Positions 1-8,950 of a stretch of 64,000 nt of DNA are shown in pieces (position 1 is the stretch's first letter; each line of letters begins with the position of its first letter). Both the position numbers and the translations under genes were made by a program. Origin of the DNA: Dietzia sp. B32. Its GTDB lineage: Bacteria; Actinomycetota; Actinomycetes; Mycobacteriales; Mycobacteriaceae. A model generated the notes under the pieces. The model made no database searches and had not been told where the DNA came from. It saw only the letters and a list, made by a program, of their open reading frames with translations. Where the stretch lies: assembly GCF_024732245.1 (NCBI RefSeq), contig NZ_CP093845.1:372001-436000 (forward strand), in the 5' to 3' direction.

Positions 1-2
1 TG

Positions 3-482
3 TGGGCCGACAGACGTCCCGGCCCCCCGCCCGTGGTCCTGGTGTTCACCCGCACCCTGGGCGACGACCTCATCGACCACTGCGCCAGTGCCGGCGACGG
101 ATTGCAGGTGGTCGCCACCCACGGTGTGACCGGTGACCGACTCACCGCCGCCCGGGCGCGCGGGATCACGGTCCACGTCCTCGACCCGGGCCCGCTGCGG
201 AACACCGTGCGATCGCTGGCCACTCATTTCGGGGCCTCGGAGGTGACCTTCGAAGGCGGCCCGCGGCTGCTCGGGACCTTCCTGCGTGAGGGCGCGGTCG
301 ACGAACTGATCCTGTCGATGTCCCCGGAGATCATCCTCGGCGGTGACGACTCCCGACTGGCGGAGGCCACCGCCACCACCCGGGTCCCCCTGCGCGTCGC
401 GGCGGCCTTCACGTGCCCCCGCGGCGGCCTCTACACACGCTGGGTCGTCACCGGAACTGACGGACGGGAGGGCGTGCGGTGA
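3..482 (+). CDS. RibD C-terminal / dihydrofolate reductase-like pyrimidine reductase family protein (5' truncated by window)
   Basis: The reading frame is open from base 3, so the true start lies before the window; the internal GTG at position 33 is not a convincing start. About 159 residues are visible. The segment FEGGPRLLGTFLREGAVDELIL is split here as FEGGPRLL and VDELIL: it is the typical C-terminal half of RibD-C/DHFR-like reductases, which bind NAD(P)H and reduce a pteridine or pyrimidine substrate. In M. tuberculosis the gene before the lipoprotein and aftC is Rv2671, a RibD-like protein with dihydrofolate reductase activity, so the same role is inferred. The stop overlaps the GTG start of the next gene by 4 nt, indicating translational coupling. 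Substrate cannot be decided from this fragment. Confidence 0.8.
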   Translation, partial: WADRRPGPPPVVLVFTRTLGDDLIDHCASAGDGLQVVATHGVTGDRLTAARARGITVHVLDPGPLRNTVRSLATHFGASEVTFEGGPRLLGTFLREGAVDELILSMSPEIILGGDDSRLAEATATTRVPLRVAAAFTCPRGGLYTRWVVTGTDGREGVR

Positions 483-1990
483 CGCGACACCGGGGCATCC
501 GGGCGATCGGTGCGGGCGTGACGGTGCTGGCATTGTCGGTCGCGGCGTGCGCGCCACTGCCCGCGACGGGTCCACGGCTGGCGACCGGGGACGGACCCGG
601 GAGGACCTCGGGGGGCGGCGTCGCCGAGGAGCCCGAGGCCCCGCCCGACTGGCTCGCGCCGCGGGCCGACCTGAGCTGGGTCCCGTGTCCCAACAGCCGG
701 GTCGGCGGGATCCCCGAGGACGCGACCATTGAGTGTTCGCTGGTCGGGGACACGCCGGTGTTGCGACTCACCGCGACGGACACACCGGACGACGCGGCTC
801 CGCTCGTCGTCGTCGCCGGTCCCGAGACACCGGCCGATTCACTCGTCGCGAGGCTCGCCTCCGCCGGCCCCGAGCTCGGCCGCTCCAGACCGCTGGTCGT
901 CGTGGACCACCGCGGGCGGACCGGGCCGGCCGGCACCTGCCTGTCGTTTCCGGCGCGCCGCACGCTCGACGCACTGGCGGATCGGGGCACCGATCCCGGC
1001 TCGCCGGAACTGCGAGCGAACCTCGCCGACACCTCCCAGTCCTGCACGGACCAGCTCCAGGGCCGCGAACTGGACTTCGGCTCCGCCGGCGCCGCCGAGG
1101 ACCTCGAACGTCTACGCCAGCAGTGGGATGTGCCCGGGCTCGCCGTGATGGGGATCGGCACCGGGGCCCGGACCGCGCTGGCCTACGCCGGCGCGCACCC
1201 CGGCCGGCTGTCCCTGCTGGTGCTCGACTCCCCCGCCCCGGCGGACGGTGACCAGGAGGCCGCGGCCCGCGCCGGGATCGACGGCTCAGACGCGGCGCTG
1301 CGGCTGTGGGCCGCGGCGTGCACCCGCGTCGAGTGCGGGCCCGGGGACGCCGACGAGAAGGTCGCGGCCCTGGACCGCGCCCTGGATCGCGCCCGCGACC
1401 CCGGTGCGGCGGTCCCCGCGGCATTGCTGTCCGACGTGATCCGGTCGGCTCTCGCAGACCTGTCCGGCGCGTCCGCCCCGGCCCCGTCGCCGGGAGACGT
1501 CCTCCTGGGCGACCTCGTCGCCGCCGCCCCCGGCGAGACCCCGGACAGTGTCCGCGGCCGTGCCGCCGCACTGGCCGGCACGTCGTTGCCGTACGTGGCC
1601 GGATGTTCCGACCTGACACGTCGCGTCCCGGTCAACCGGGTGGAGGAACTACGGGCAGAGTGGGAGCAGACCCCTCCGTTCGGGGAGATCGTCGCCGCAC
1701 AGCTGTCCGCGTGCTCCACCTGGCCCGTCCCCGGGCCCTCCCCCGTGACCCTGCCCGCGGACACCCCGGTGCTGCTGGTCGGCGGCATCGCCGATCCACA
1801 GGCCGGGGCCGCCGCGCTCGAACCGACCGCCGGCGCGCTCACCGCCGCCGGGGCCTCCGACGTGCGGATCGTCACCTGGGGCGCACCGGGGTCGCAGGTG
1901 ATCCTGCACTCCGGATGCGTCCGGAGCGCCGTCACCGGGTTCCTCGACGACCCCGACGCCGCAGGGGAATCCGCCGCCTGCCCGTCCTGA
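479..1990 (+). CDS. Secreted lipoprotein of the alpha/beta-hydrolase (tripeptidyl aminopeptidase-like) family, probably catalytically dead
   Basis: The 503-residue product starts with GTG. It has a basic N-terminus, a hydrophobic stretch at residues 9-22 and a lipobox V-A-A-C with the lipidated cysteine at 24, so export and lipid anchoring are predicted. The core resembles the alpha/beta-hydrolase fold of the TAP-like family: DHRG near residue 143, the nucleophile elbow near 225, and a C-terminal region with the acid candidate in GIADPQ. The elbow reads GIGTG (residues 225-229), so the usual GxSxG serine is a glycine, and no histidine sits at the normal place before the last conserved cysteine. 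It therefore looks like a pseudoenzyme, perhaps binding a peptide or lipid. The position, between a RibD-like gene and aftC, matches Rv2672 of M. tuberculosis. It overlaps the upstream gene by 4 nt. Confidence 0.82.
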   Translation: MTRHRGIRAIGAGVTVLALSVAACAPLPATGPRLATGDGPGRTSGGGVAEEPEAPPDWLAPRADLSWVPCPNSRVGGIPEDATIECSLVGDTPVLRLTATDTPDDAAPLVVVAGPETPADSLVARLASAGPELGRSRPLVVVDHRGRTGPAGTCLSFPARRTLDALADRGTDPGSPELRANLADTSQSCTDQLQGRELDFGSAGAAEDLERLRQQWDVPGLAVMGIGTGARTALAYAGAHPGRLSLLVLDSPAPADGDQEAAARAGIDGSDAALRLWAAACTRVECGPGDADEKVAALDRALDRARDPGAAVPAALLSDVIRSALADLSGASAPAPSPGDVLLGDLVAAAPGETPDSVRGRAAALAGTSLPYVAGCSDLTRRVPVNRVEELRAEWEQTPPFGEIVAAQLSACSTWPVPGPSPVTLPADTPVLLVGGIADPQAGAAALEPTAGALTAAGASDVRIVTWGAPGSQVILHSGCVRSAVTGFLDDPDAAGESAACPS

Positions 1991-2043
1991 CCGGCCGGGG
2001 TGCCTCACCGGGGGCGGGGAGGTCAGGCGGTAGCCTGCGAGTC

Positions 2044-3240
2044 GTGCCGCTGCCCTCCCGAAGCACGACGACCGTGCCCCGTGTCCTGACCCATGTGTTG
2101 TGGCCGCTGGCGATCATGACCGTGATCCACCGCGTCGTGATCAAGGCCGTCAACGGATCCATCACGAACGACTTCGGCACCGTCTACGCCGCCACCAGGC
2201 GTTTCCTGGCCGGCGAGCCGGTGTACGCCGAGAGTCTGCTGACGGTGCAGCCGCACTACCTCTACGCCCCCAGCGGCACCTTCGTCCTGGCCCCGTTCGG
2301 GATGATCGACAACTACACGCTGGCGCGGTGGCTGTTCATCGGCGTCAACACGGCCGCGATCATCGCCGCGTTGTGGCTGCTCATGCGGCTGTTCGACCTC
2401 GACGTCCGGTCGTTCGCCGCCCCCGCCATCCTGCTCGCGGCGTTCTGCACCGAGGCCGTCACCAACACCCTGGTCTTCACCAACGTCAACGGCGTGGTCT
2501 TCCTGTGCCAGGTGGCGTTCCTCTACCTGCTCCACCGACGGCGCCTGTGGTGGGCGGGCGCGGCCATCGGCATGTCCCTGGCCATCAAACCGATGCTCGC
2601 GCCACTGCTCGTGCTGCCCCTGATCCGGAAGCAGTGGCAGCCCTTCGTCACCGCGGCCGCGATTCCCGCGGTCACCATGGCCGCCGGCTGGGCCCTGACC
2701 GTCGATGCCCGCAGCTACGTCGACACCACCCTCACGTACATGGGCGAGGTACGCGACTACTACAACAGTTCGATCGCCGGGCTGGGCCTGTACTACGGGG
2801 TGCCCGAGCCGATCGTCCTGGTGGCCCGGATCCTGGTCGTGGTGGCCACCCTGCTCGCCGTGTGGCTCCTGTTGGACTACCGCCACAACCACGAGGTGCT
2901 GTGGCTCGCGACGACCTCCGGGGTCGTGCTCACCGGCGTCTTCCTCGTGTCCACCCTGGGGCAGATGTACTACTCCATGATGCTCATCCCGCTCATGCTC
3001 ACGGTGGTGCTCGACAAGTCCCTGGTCCGGAACTGGCCGGCCTGGCTCGCCGCGTACGGCTTCTTCACGCTCGACTTCTGGGAGTCGGCGCGCTGGCCGT
3101 ACTACGGGCGCCTGCTGGAGTTCGCGCACCCGACCCTGGGGTGGTCGCTGTTGCTGGCCACCATCCTGGTGGTGCTGCTGTGGCGTCGCACCGATCCCCA
3201 CCGGCACGAGCGGATCGCACCTGCCGCCGTGTCGGCGTAG
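2044..3240 (+). CDS. aftC: Alpha-(1->3)-arabinofuranosyltransferase, AftC-like (GT87 membrane enzyme)
   Basis: AftC is a polytopic GT-C glycosyltransferase. It adds alpha-1,3-linked arabinofuranose branches from decaprenylphosphoryl-arabinose to arabinogalactan and lipoarabinomannan on the outer face of the membrane. This 398-residue protein (GTG start at 2044) matches the M. tuberculosis AftC pattern in several blocks: the GSITNDF motif with candidate catalytic Asp43 in the first external loop, PHYLYAPSGT, TEAVTNTLVFTNVNG, and LGQMYYSMML followed by RNWPAWLAAYGF. About ten hydrophobic segments are visible. An open frame continues far upstream, but it covers the lipoprotein gene in another frame, so the GTG just after that gene was chosen. 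The presence of AftC implies an arabinogalactan cell wall. Confidence 0.9.
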   Translation: MPLPSRSTTTVPRVLTHVLWPLAIMTVIHRVVIKAVNGSITNDFGTVYAATRRFLAGEPVYAESLLTVQPHYLYAPSGTFVLAPFGMIDNYTLARWLFIGVNTAAIIAALWLLMRLFDLDVRSFAAPAILLAAFCTEAVTNTLVFTNVNGVVFLCQVAFLYLLHRRRLWWAGAAIGMSLAIKPMLAPLLVLPLIRKQWQPFVTAAAIPAVTMAAGWALTVDARSYVDTTLTYMGEVRDYYNSSIAGLGLYYGVPEPIVLVARILVVVATLLAVWLLLDYRHNHEVLWLATTSGVVLTGVFLVSTLGQMYYSMMLIPLMLTVVLDKSLVRNWPAWLAAYGFFTLDFWESARWPYYGRLLEFAHPTLGWSLLLATILVVLLWRRTDPHRHERIAPAAVSA

Positions 3241-3249
3241 CCTGCGGTC

Positions 3250-3684
3250 ATGAGCAAGCCCACCGATACCCACACACCCCAGCCGGATTTCACGCTGGAC
3301 GACACCGAGTGGCGTCGCCGTCTCAGCCCCGAGGAGTACCAGGTGCTGCGGCAGGCCGGCACCGAGCGGCCCTTCACCGGTGAGTACAACGACACCAAGA
3401 CCGAGGGCGTGTACCGCTGCCGTGGCTGCGGTGCCGAACTGTTCCGCAGTGACGCCAAGTTCGAGTCCAACTGCGGGTGGCCCTCGTTCTTCACCCCCCT
3501 GGCCGGTGGGAGTGTCATCGAGCGCGAGGACACCTCACTCGGTATGACCCGCACCGAGGTGATCTGTGCGCGCTGCCACGGCCACCTGGGCCACGTGTTC
3601 GCCGGCGAGGGGTACGGCACCCCCACCGATCTGCGGTACTGCATCAACTCGCTGAGCATGACCCTGGAGCCGGCGGAGGACTGA
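3250..3684 (+). CDS. msrB: Peptide-methionine (R)-S-oxide reductase MsrB
   Basis: MsrB reduces the R epimer of methionine sulfoxide in proteins, repairing oxidative damage in the cytoplasm. The 144-residue product is full length. It has the zinc-binding pairs C57-x2-C60 and C106-x2-C109, the CGWPSF block (C75, a candidate resolving cysteine) and the catalytic Cys131 in the RYCINS motif. It starts 9 nt after aftC, probably in the same transcript, and ends at a strong bidirectional terminator shared with the heme operon. The order aftC-msrB matches Rv2673-Rv2674 of M. tuberculosis. Confidence 0.96.
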   Translation: MSKPTDTHTPQPDFTLDDTEWRRRLSPEEYQVLRQAGTERPFTGEYNDTKTEGVYRCRGCGAELFRSDAKFESNCGWPSFFTPLAGGSVIEREDTSLGMTRTEVICARCHGHLGHVFAGEGYGTPTDLRYCINSLSMTLEPAED

Positions 3685-3710
3685 ACACCTCGGGACCCGT
3701 GCGGTCCCGA

Positions 3711-3753
3711 CGAGAGAGGGCCGACCGGGACTGTCCCGGTCGGCCCTCTCTCG
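3711..3753. terminator. Bidirectional terminator between msrB and chdC
   Basis: This is a perfect inverted repeat with 20-bp arms (3711-3730 and 3734-3753) around the 3-nt loop CTG. It lies between the convergent msrB and chdC genes, so it can stop transcription from both sides. There is no U-tract, as is common for actinobacterial terminators. Confidence 0.85.
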
Positions 3754-3766
3754 TGTCGGATCGACG

Positions 3767-4462
3767 TCAGGGCATAGAAGCGGCCAACTGCCGAGCCGTG
3801 ACGCGCGGCCCGGTGAAGAACGGGATCTCCTCGCGCACGTGACGCCGGGCCTCGGTCGCCCGCATCTCACGCATGAGGTCGACGATGCGGTCGAGCTGCG
3901 GGGCCTCGAACGCCAGGATCCATTCGTAGTCCCCGAGTGTGAAGGACGGCACGGTGTTGGCGCGGACGTCCGGGTACTCGCGGGCGGCGCGGCCGTGCTG
4001 GGCGAGGATCTGGCGCCGCTCCTCGTCCGGGAGCAGGTACCACTCGTAGGAGCGCACGAACGGGTACACGGAGACGTAGGCACCCGGCTCCTCCTCGGCG
4101 AGGAACGCCGGGATGTGGCTCTTGTTGAACTCCGCGGGACGGTGCAGTGCGGTGTTGGACCAGTAGGCGGTGCTCGCCCGGCCCAGGATCGTGGTGCGTC
4201 GGAACTCGTTGTAGAACCGCTGGAGCTCCTCGATGTGCTCGCAGTGGGTCCAGATCATGAAGTCGGCCTCGGCGCGCAGGCCCGAGATGTCGTACAGGCC
4301 CCGCACCACCACATCCGTGCCGTCGTAGCGGGCGAGGAACGTCTCCAGGTCCGCGGCGACCGTGTCCCGGTCCTCCCCGAGCTGACCCGGGGTCACCGTG
4401 AAGACGGAGAACATCAGGTACCGCAGGGTCGAGTTGAGCTTCTTGTAATCAAGGCGTGCCAT
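3767..4462 (-). CDS. chdC: Coproheme decarboxylase ChdC (HemQ)
   Basis: ChdC converts iron-coproporphyrin III to heme b by two peroxide-dependent decarboxylations, the last step of the Gram-positive coproporphyrin pathway. The 231-residue length is normal for the chlorite dismutase-like family. The conserved [10 protein letters not shown] segment carries the expected catalytic tyrosine (Tyr133), and His156 in LAQHGR is the likely proximal heme ligand. [10 protein letters not shown] is also typical of actinobacterial HemQ. It is the last gene of hemE-cgoX-chdC, 3 nt after cgoX, and ends at the shared terminator. M. tuberculosis Rv2676c is the counterpart. Confidence 0.95.
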   Translation of the reverse strand: MARLDYKKLNSTLRYLMFSVFTVTPGQLGEDRDTVAADLETFLARYDGTDVVVRGLYDISGLRAEADFMIWTHCEHIEELQRFYNEFRRTTILGRASTAYWSNTALHRPAEFNKSHIPAFLAEEEPGAYVSVYPFVRSYEWYLLPDEERRQILAQHGRAAREYPDVRANTVPSFTLGDYEWILAFEAPQLDRIVDLMREMRATEARRHVREEIPFFTGPRVTARQLAASMP

Positions 4463-4465
4463 GGC

Positions 4466-5848
4466 TCAATCCTGCCACTTCGCCGCCAGTCGCCGGGCCG
4501 CGGCCCGTGCCGAGCCGATACAGGCGGGCACCCCCACGCCCTCGGTCGCCCCCCCGACGAGTTCCACCCCGGGCAGGCGCTCGGCCAGTTCGTCGCGCAC
4601 GCCCGCGATCCGCGCGTCGTGTCCGGGGCCGATCTCGGCGAGGGCGTCGGACCAGCGGCGCACCCGCGAGTGCAGGACCGTCGGAGCGGAGCCGCACAGT
4701 CCTCCCAGTGCGGATTCGGCCATGCGGGAGAGGGTGGCGTCGTCGGCGGCGAGGACCTCGTCGTCGTCCAGTCTCCCGAACGACACCCGCACCAGGTGAC
4801 CGGGTCGGGTGTCGAGGTGCGGCCACTTGCGGCTGGTGAAGGTCATCGCCTTGAACGGCACCGGTTCGTCGGTCGCCACCAGGACGCCGGAACGCCCGGG
4901 CAGGTCGAGGGAGCGGTCGACCTCCAACGCGACGACGGCCGAGGAGGCCGTCCGGATCCCGGACAGGCCCCGGTCGTCGGAGTCGAGCCCACCGGCGGCC
5001 ACGAGGAGCGGGGCGGCGTGGGGGACGGGGACGGCGACGACGACGAGGTCCGCCTCACACGCCCACGACCCGCGGTCGCCGACCACCGCCAACGAGTAAC
5101 GGGGACCGTCCCGGTGGAGGGCGGTGCAGGTGGCGTGTGTGCGGATGACGGCCCCCGAGGACCGGACGAGTGCGTCCACGAGGAGCCGGTAGCCGCCGTC
5201 GAGGGTGGCGAACACCGGGCCCGGCACGCGGTGGCCGACGAGTTCCCCGGCGGCGGCGGTGAGGCTGGGCGCGCCCCGGTCGAGGGCCTGTGCCAGCCCC
5301 GGGATCACCTGCCGCAGCCCCAGTCCTGTGCTGGGAGCGGCGTACACGCCCCCGAGCATGGGGTCGACGAGCCGCGTGACGACGGCGTGACCGAATCGCT
5401 CGGAGACGAGCGACCCGAGCGAGACGTCGCCTCCCGGTTCCCAGTCCAGCGGCAGGTCGACCTCGCGCGCGGCGACGGCGAGTTCGCGTGGTCCCAGCAC
5501 GTCGGACAGCGCCGCCACGTCGGACGGGAGCCCCATCAGCGTGCCGGAGGGCATGGGGACCATCCGGCCCCCGGTGAGGATGGCCGGCCCGAGGGGGCCG
5601 GGATGGCGGAGCGCGCCGGTGAGGCCGAGCTCGGAGACGAGGTCGCTCGCCTCGGGCCGGCGGCCGATGAAGGCCTCGGCACCGAGCTCCATCGGGCCGG
5701 ACGGGAAGTCCGCGGTGTGCAGCGCCCCGCCCGGCCTGTCCGAGGCCTCGAGGACGGTGATGTGCGCGTCCGGGAGCTCCCGGGAGAGCTGGTAGGCGGC
5801 GGTCAGTCCACTGAGGCCGCCCCCCACGACGGCGACGCGTGGGCCCAC
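4466..5848 (-). CDS. cgoX: Coproporphyrinogen III oxidase CgoX (HemY-type, FAD-dependent)
   Basis: This oxygen-dependent flavoenzyme oxidises coproporphyrinogen III to coproporphyrin III; older annotation calls it protoporphyrinogen oxidase HemY. The 460-residue protein starts with GTG and has the FAD dinucleotide-binding motif VVGGGLSGL near residues 7-15, then EASDRPGG. A second FAD-contact region near the C-terminus includes GVGVPACIGSARAAA. It lies 2 nt after hemE and 3 nt before chdC, so the three form one operon. The presence of chdC argues for the coproporphyrin route and thus for CgoX rather than classical protoporphyrinogen oxidase. Confidence 0.93.
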   Translation of the reverse strand: MGPRVAVVGGGLSGLTAAYQLSRELPDAHITVLEASDRPGGALHTADFPSGPMELGAEAFIGRRPEASDLVSELGLTGALRHPGPLGPAILTGGRMVPMPSGTLMGLPSDVAALSDVLGPRELAVAAREVDLPLDWEPGGDVSLGSLVSERFGHAVVTRLVDPMLGGVYAAPSTGLGLRQVIPGLAQALDRGAPSLTAAAGELVGHRVPGPVFATLDGGYRLLVDALVRSSGAVIRTHATCTALHRDGPRYSLAVVGDRGSWACEADLVVVAVPVPHAAPLLVAAGGLDSDDRGLSGIRTASSAVVALEVDRSLDLPGRSGVLVATDEPVPFKAMTFTSRKWPHLDTRPGHLVRVSFGRLDDDEVLAADDATLSRMAESALGGLCGSAPTVLHSRVRRWSDALAEIGPGHDARIAGVRDELAERLPGVELVGGATEGVGVPACIGSARAAARRLAAKWQD

Positions 5849-5850
5849 CG

Positions 5851-6975
5851 CTACTTCCCGGTCAGCTCGTGGACGAGCTCCACCACGTGGGTCACCGCGC
5901 CCGGGTCGGTGCTCGGCAGGACACCGTGGCCGAGGTTGAACACGTGGCCGCGTGCGCCGAGGTCGCGGGCCCGGCTGCCCTCCTCGACTATCCGTCGGAC
6001 CTCGCCGTCCAGTGCGGACCGATCGGCGAAGAGCATGGCGGGGTCGAGGTTGCCCTGCAGGACCTTGCCCGGTACCCGCCCGGCGGCGTCGTCGAGTGGG
6101 ATCCTCCAGTCCACACCGACGACCTCCGGACCGGCATCGCCCATCGCGCCGAGCAGTTCACCGGTGCCCACGCCGAAGTGGGTGCGAGGGACAGTCGAGA
6201 TGACCTCGTCGGCGAAGATGCGGGTGGAGTGCGGCAGAACCAGCGCGCGGTAGTCCCGCAGGCTGAGCGCGCCGGCCCACGAGTCGAAGAGCTGGACGGC
6301 GTCCACCCCGGCGTCGATCTGCGCCCGCAGGAACACCGTGGTCAGGTCGGCCAGTTTGGCCATGAGCGCGTTCCACACGTCGGGCCGCGAGTACATCAGC
6401 GACTTGGTGTGCTCGTGGTTGCGGCTCGGGCCGCCCTCGATGAGGTAGGAGGCCATGGTGAAGGGGGCGCCGGCGAAGCCGATGAGCGCCACCTCCGGGT
6501 CGAGTTCGGCCACGACCAGGCGCACGGCCTCCTCGATCTTGTCGAGCCGGTCCGGGGTGAGCTCCGGCAGTGCCGCGACGCCCGCCTCGTCGCGGATCGG
6601 CTCGGCCACCACGGGCCCGGTCCCGGGGACGATGTCGATGTCCACACCGGCGGCGGCCAGCGGGATCACGATGTCGGAGAAGAAGATCGCGGCGTCCACC
6701 CCGTGGCGGCGGACCGGCTGCAGGGTGATCTCACACGTCATCGCGGGATCGAAGCAGGCCTCCAGCATGGTGGAGCCGGCACGCACCTCCTTGTACTCGG
6801 GAAGCGAGCGTCCCGCCTGGCGCATGAACCACACCGGGGTGTGTGCACCGCCGACGCCGGTCACCTCGTCGAGGTAGGGGCCGGTCCCGGCGCGGCGGCC
6901 GGTGGTCGCGGCACCCGCGGTGGGGTCGACGGAACGGGAGGTCGAGGACGCATCAGAGTTCAACACGCCCCCCAT
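5851..6975 (-). CDS. hemE: Uroporphyrinogen decarboxylase HemE
   Basis: HemE decarboxylates the four acetate side chains of uroporphyrinogen III to give coproporphyrinogen III. The family signature [15 protein letters not shown] is present near the N-terminus, followed by [32 protein letters not shown] lies mid-protein and NLDPAML later. The frame is open back to 7083, but that would overlap the divergent gene starting at 7074. The ATG at 6975, giving 374 residues, was chosen. GTG 6966 and TTG 6963 are alternatives just inside it. The first 30 or so residues are Ser/Thr/Gly/Ala-rich and probably disordered. First gene of hemE-cgoX-chdC. Confidence 0.93.
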   Translation of the reverse strand: MGGVLNSDASSTSRSVDPTAGAATTGRRAGTGPYLDEVTGVGGAHTPVWFMRQAGRSLPEYKEVRAGSTMLEACFDPAMTCEITLQPVRRHGVDAAIFFSDIVIPLAAAGVDIDIVPGTGPVVAEPIRDEAGVAALPELTPDRLDKIEEAVRLVVAELDPEVALIGFAGAPFTMASYLIEGGPSRNHEHTKSLMYSRPDVWNALMAKLADLTTVFLRAQIDAGVDAVQLFDSWAGALSLRDYRALVLPHSTRIFADEVISTVPRTHFGVGTGELLGAMGDAGPEVVGVDWRIPLDDAAGRVPGKVLQGNLDPAMLFADRSALDGEVRRIVEEGSRARDLGARGHVFNLGHGVLPSTDPGAVTHVVELVHELTGK

Positions 6976-7073
6976 CGTCCCATGAAGCGGCGACCGGGGC
7001 CGGTCAGCCCACCCGGGCAGGTGACGGCGCGCCTCCTCGGGGCGGGAGCGTGCGGTCGCTAGCGTGACGACCC

Positions 7074-7661
7074 GTGAGCACATCGGTCAATGACGGCGCA
7101 CCCGAGGTCTTCCGGGAGGCGGTCGAGTCGCTGTCGCGACTCGAGGTACGCCCCGAGATCTCGGTCGGCCCGATCCGCCCGCCGCAGCGACTGGCACCCT
7201 ACAGTCACGCCCTCGGCGTCGAGATCATCCCGCCGTCCGGGGACGACGTCCCGGAGTTCTCCGACGGCGACGCCTTCGGCCGCCTCATCCTGCTGCACGA
7301 CCCCTCGGGGGACGATGCATGGAACGGCACCCTGCGCCTGGTGGCCTACATCCAGGCGGACATGGAGGCGTCCCTGGCGGCCGACCCGCTCCTGCCCCAG
7401 GTGGCGTGGAGCTGGCTCACCGAGGCCCTCGATGAGCAGGCCGGGCCCTACACCTCACTGGGTGGCACCGTGACCAGCACCGCGTCCGTCCGTTACGGCG
7501 ACATCGCCGGTCCTCCCCAGTCGCATCAACTCGAACTGCGCGCGTCCTGGACCGCCCTCGAGTCCGACCTGACGGGGCACGCGTCCGCGTTCTGCTCCAC
7601 CCTGGCACTGGCCGCCGGCCTCCCGCCCGTCGGCGTGACCTCCCTGCACCGGCGGTCGTGA
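7074..7661 (+). CDS. DUF3000 family protein
   Basis: The 195-residue protein starts with GTG and matches the actinobacterial DUF3000 family. Recognisable blocks are [18 protein letters not shown] near the N-terminus, [24 protein letters not shown], and the C-terminal [15 protein letters not shown]. The function is unknown. No signal peptide or membrane segment is visible, so it is probably cytoplasmic. It is divergent from hemE, with about 100 bp between them. Its stop overlaps the GTG of the RNase D-like gene by 4 nt, so the two products are made together, as in the Rv2680-Rv2681 pair of M. tuberculosis. A link to RNA processing is only a guess from context. Confidence 0.85.
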   Translation: MSTSVNDGAPEVFREAVESLSRLEVRPEISVGPIRPPQRLAPYSHALGVEIIPPSGDDVPEFSDGDAFGRLILLHDPSGDDAWNGTLRLVAYIQADMEASLAADPLLPQVAWSWLTEALDEQAGPYTSLGGTVTSTASVRYGDIAGPPQSHQLELRASWTALESDLTGHASAFCSTLALAAGLPPVGVTSLHRRS

Positions 7662-8896
7662 GCGGGCGTCGCCGCGGCGAGACCCCGCCCGGGTCACCGC
7701 CTCCCCCGGCCGAGTACGAGTTCACCGACGACCCGGCCTCCATCGAGGCGGTCGCCGAGGCCCTGCGATCCTCGCCCGGCCCCGTCGCGGTCGACGTCGA
7801 ACGCGCCTCGGGGATCCGCTACTCCGAGCGGGCCTTCCTCCTGCAGCTCCGCGCCCCGACCGGCCCCGCCCTGCTCGTGGACCCGGAGACCCCGGGTCGG
7901 ACCATCGGCTCCGTCGCCGACGTCCTGTCGACCCGGCCCCTGCTGCTCCACGCCGCGAGTCAGGACCTCCCGTCGCTGCGTGAACTGGGGGTCTCCCCGA
8001 CCTCGCTCGTCGACACCGAACTGGCCGGACGCTTCCTCGGCACCGAGCGGGTCAACCTCGGGGCGATGATCTCCGAACACCTCGGGATCGGCCTGGCCAA
8101 GGCGCACTCCGCCGCCGACTGGTCCCGTCGCCCGTTGCCGGCGGCGTGGTTGGACTACGCCGCCTACGACGTGCTTTTCCTCCACGAACTGGCGGACGAG
8201 GTCCTCCCGCGGCTCGACGAGCTCGGCCGCCGCGAATGGTTCGAGGCCGAGTGTCGGTACCTGGTGGAGTCCGGCCCGGCACCTGCCGCGCCGGACCCCT
8301 GGCGTCGACTGTCTCGCTTGTCGACCCTGCGTGACGGGCGTCAGCTCGCCCGGGCACGGGAGCTGTGGATGGCCCGGGACCGGGTCGCCGCCGAGCGCGA
8401 CATCGCACCCAAACGGCTCCTCGGCGACGCGGCGATCGTCGAGGCCGCCAGGGTGGGGCCGTCGAACGCGGCGGCCCTGTTGGCGATCGACGGGTTCGAC
8501 GGGCCGCACCGCCGGCGTCTGGCCGGGGAGTGGCTGGCCGCACTCGAGTGGGCCGAAGGACTCGGGCGCGGGGACCTCCCCTCCCGCCAGGGGCCACCCG
8601 CCGAGCATCCCCCGCACGCGTCGTGGAAGCGCAACGAGCCCGAGGCCGCGGAACTGCTCGAGATCGCCCGCGACGAGATCGGCGCGCTCGCCGACGAACT
8701 GGGACTCGAGCCCGGGCTGCTGCTCAAACCCTCGACCCTGAGACTGTGGGTGTGGCGCGCGGCCACCACCCGGCCCACCGACGACGGTGCGCTGCTCCAC
8801 GACGTGCTGACCGCGGAGAATGCCCGCGCCTGGCAGATCGAACTGACCGCCGACCCGCTGCTGGAGGCGGTGCGGCGCTTCCGAGCGGACTCCTGA
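7658..8896 (+). CDS. rnd: Ribonuclease D-like 3'-5' exonuclease with HRDC domain
   Basis: RNase D enzymes trim the 3' ends of tRNA precursors and other small RNAs. The 412-residue protein has a DEDD-type exonuclease domain: motif I as VDVERA (DxE), motif II around HAASQDLPSLRELG, and motif III as YAAYDVLFLHEL (YxxxD, DEDDy type). An HRDC-like helical region follows from about residue 225 (RQLARARELWMARD). It is coupled to the DUF3000 gene by a 4-nt overlap and followed by a long perfect hairpin. No second nuclease domain is seen. Family assignment is secure; the exact substrate is not. Confidence 0.9.
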   Translation: MSGRRRGETPPGSPPPPAEYEFTDDPASIEAVAEALRSSPGPVAVDVERASGIRYSERAFLLQLRAPTGPALLVDPETPGRTIGSVADVLSTRPLLLHAASQDLPSLRELGVSPTSLVDTELAGRFLGTERVNLGAMISEHLGIGLAKAHSAADWSRRPLPAAWLDYAAYDVLFLHELADEVLPRLDELGRREWFEAECRYLVESGPAPAAPDPWRRLSRLSTLRDGRQLARARELWMARDRVAAERDIAPKRLLGDAAIVEAARVGPSNAAALLAIDGFDGPHRRRLAGEWLAALEWAEGLGRGDLPSRQGPPAEHPPHASWKRNEPEAAELLEIARDEIGALADELGLEPGLLLKPSTLRLWVWRAATTRPTDDGALLHDVLTAENARAWQIELTADPLLEAVRRFRADS

Positions 8897-8897
8897 A

Positions 8898-8931
8898 CCG
8901 TCTCCGCGTCGGGCGCCCGACGCGGAGACGG
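8898..8931. terminator. Bidirectional terminator between rnd and dxs
   Basis: A perfect 34-bp palindrome (17 bp per arm, 8898-8914 and 8915-8931) begins immediately after the rnd stop and lies between two convergent genes. In RNA it folds with only the central nucleotides unpaired. There is no T-tract. Confidence 0.82.
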
Positions 8932-8950
8932 GGACCGCGGATCCGGTCCG

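Noticed and set aside
3839-6253. 804-codon forward open frame opposite the heme genes
   Set aside because: It covers chdC, cgoX and part of hemE in antisense. Those genes have clear catalytic motifs; the forward frame is biased, featureless sequence.
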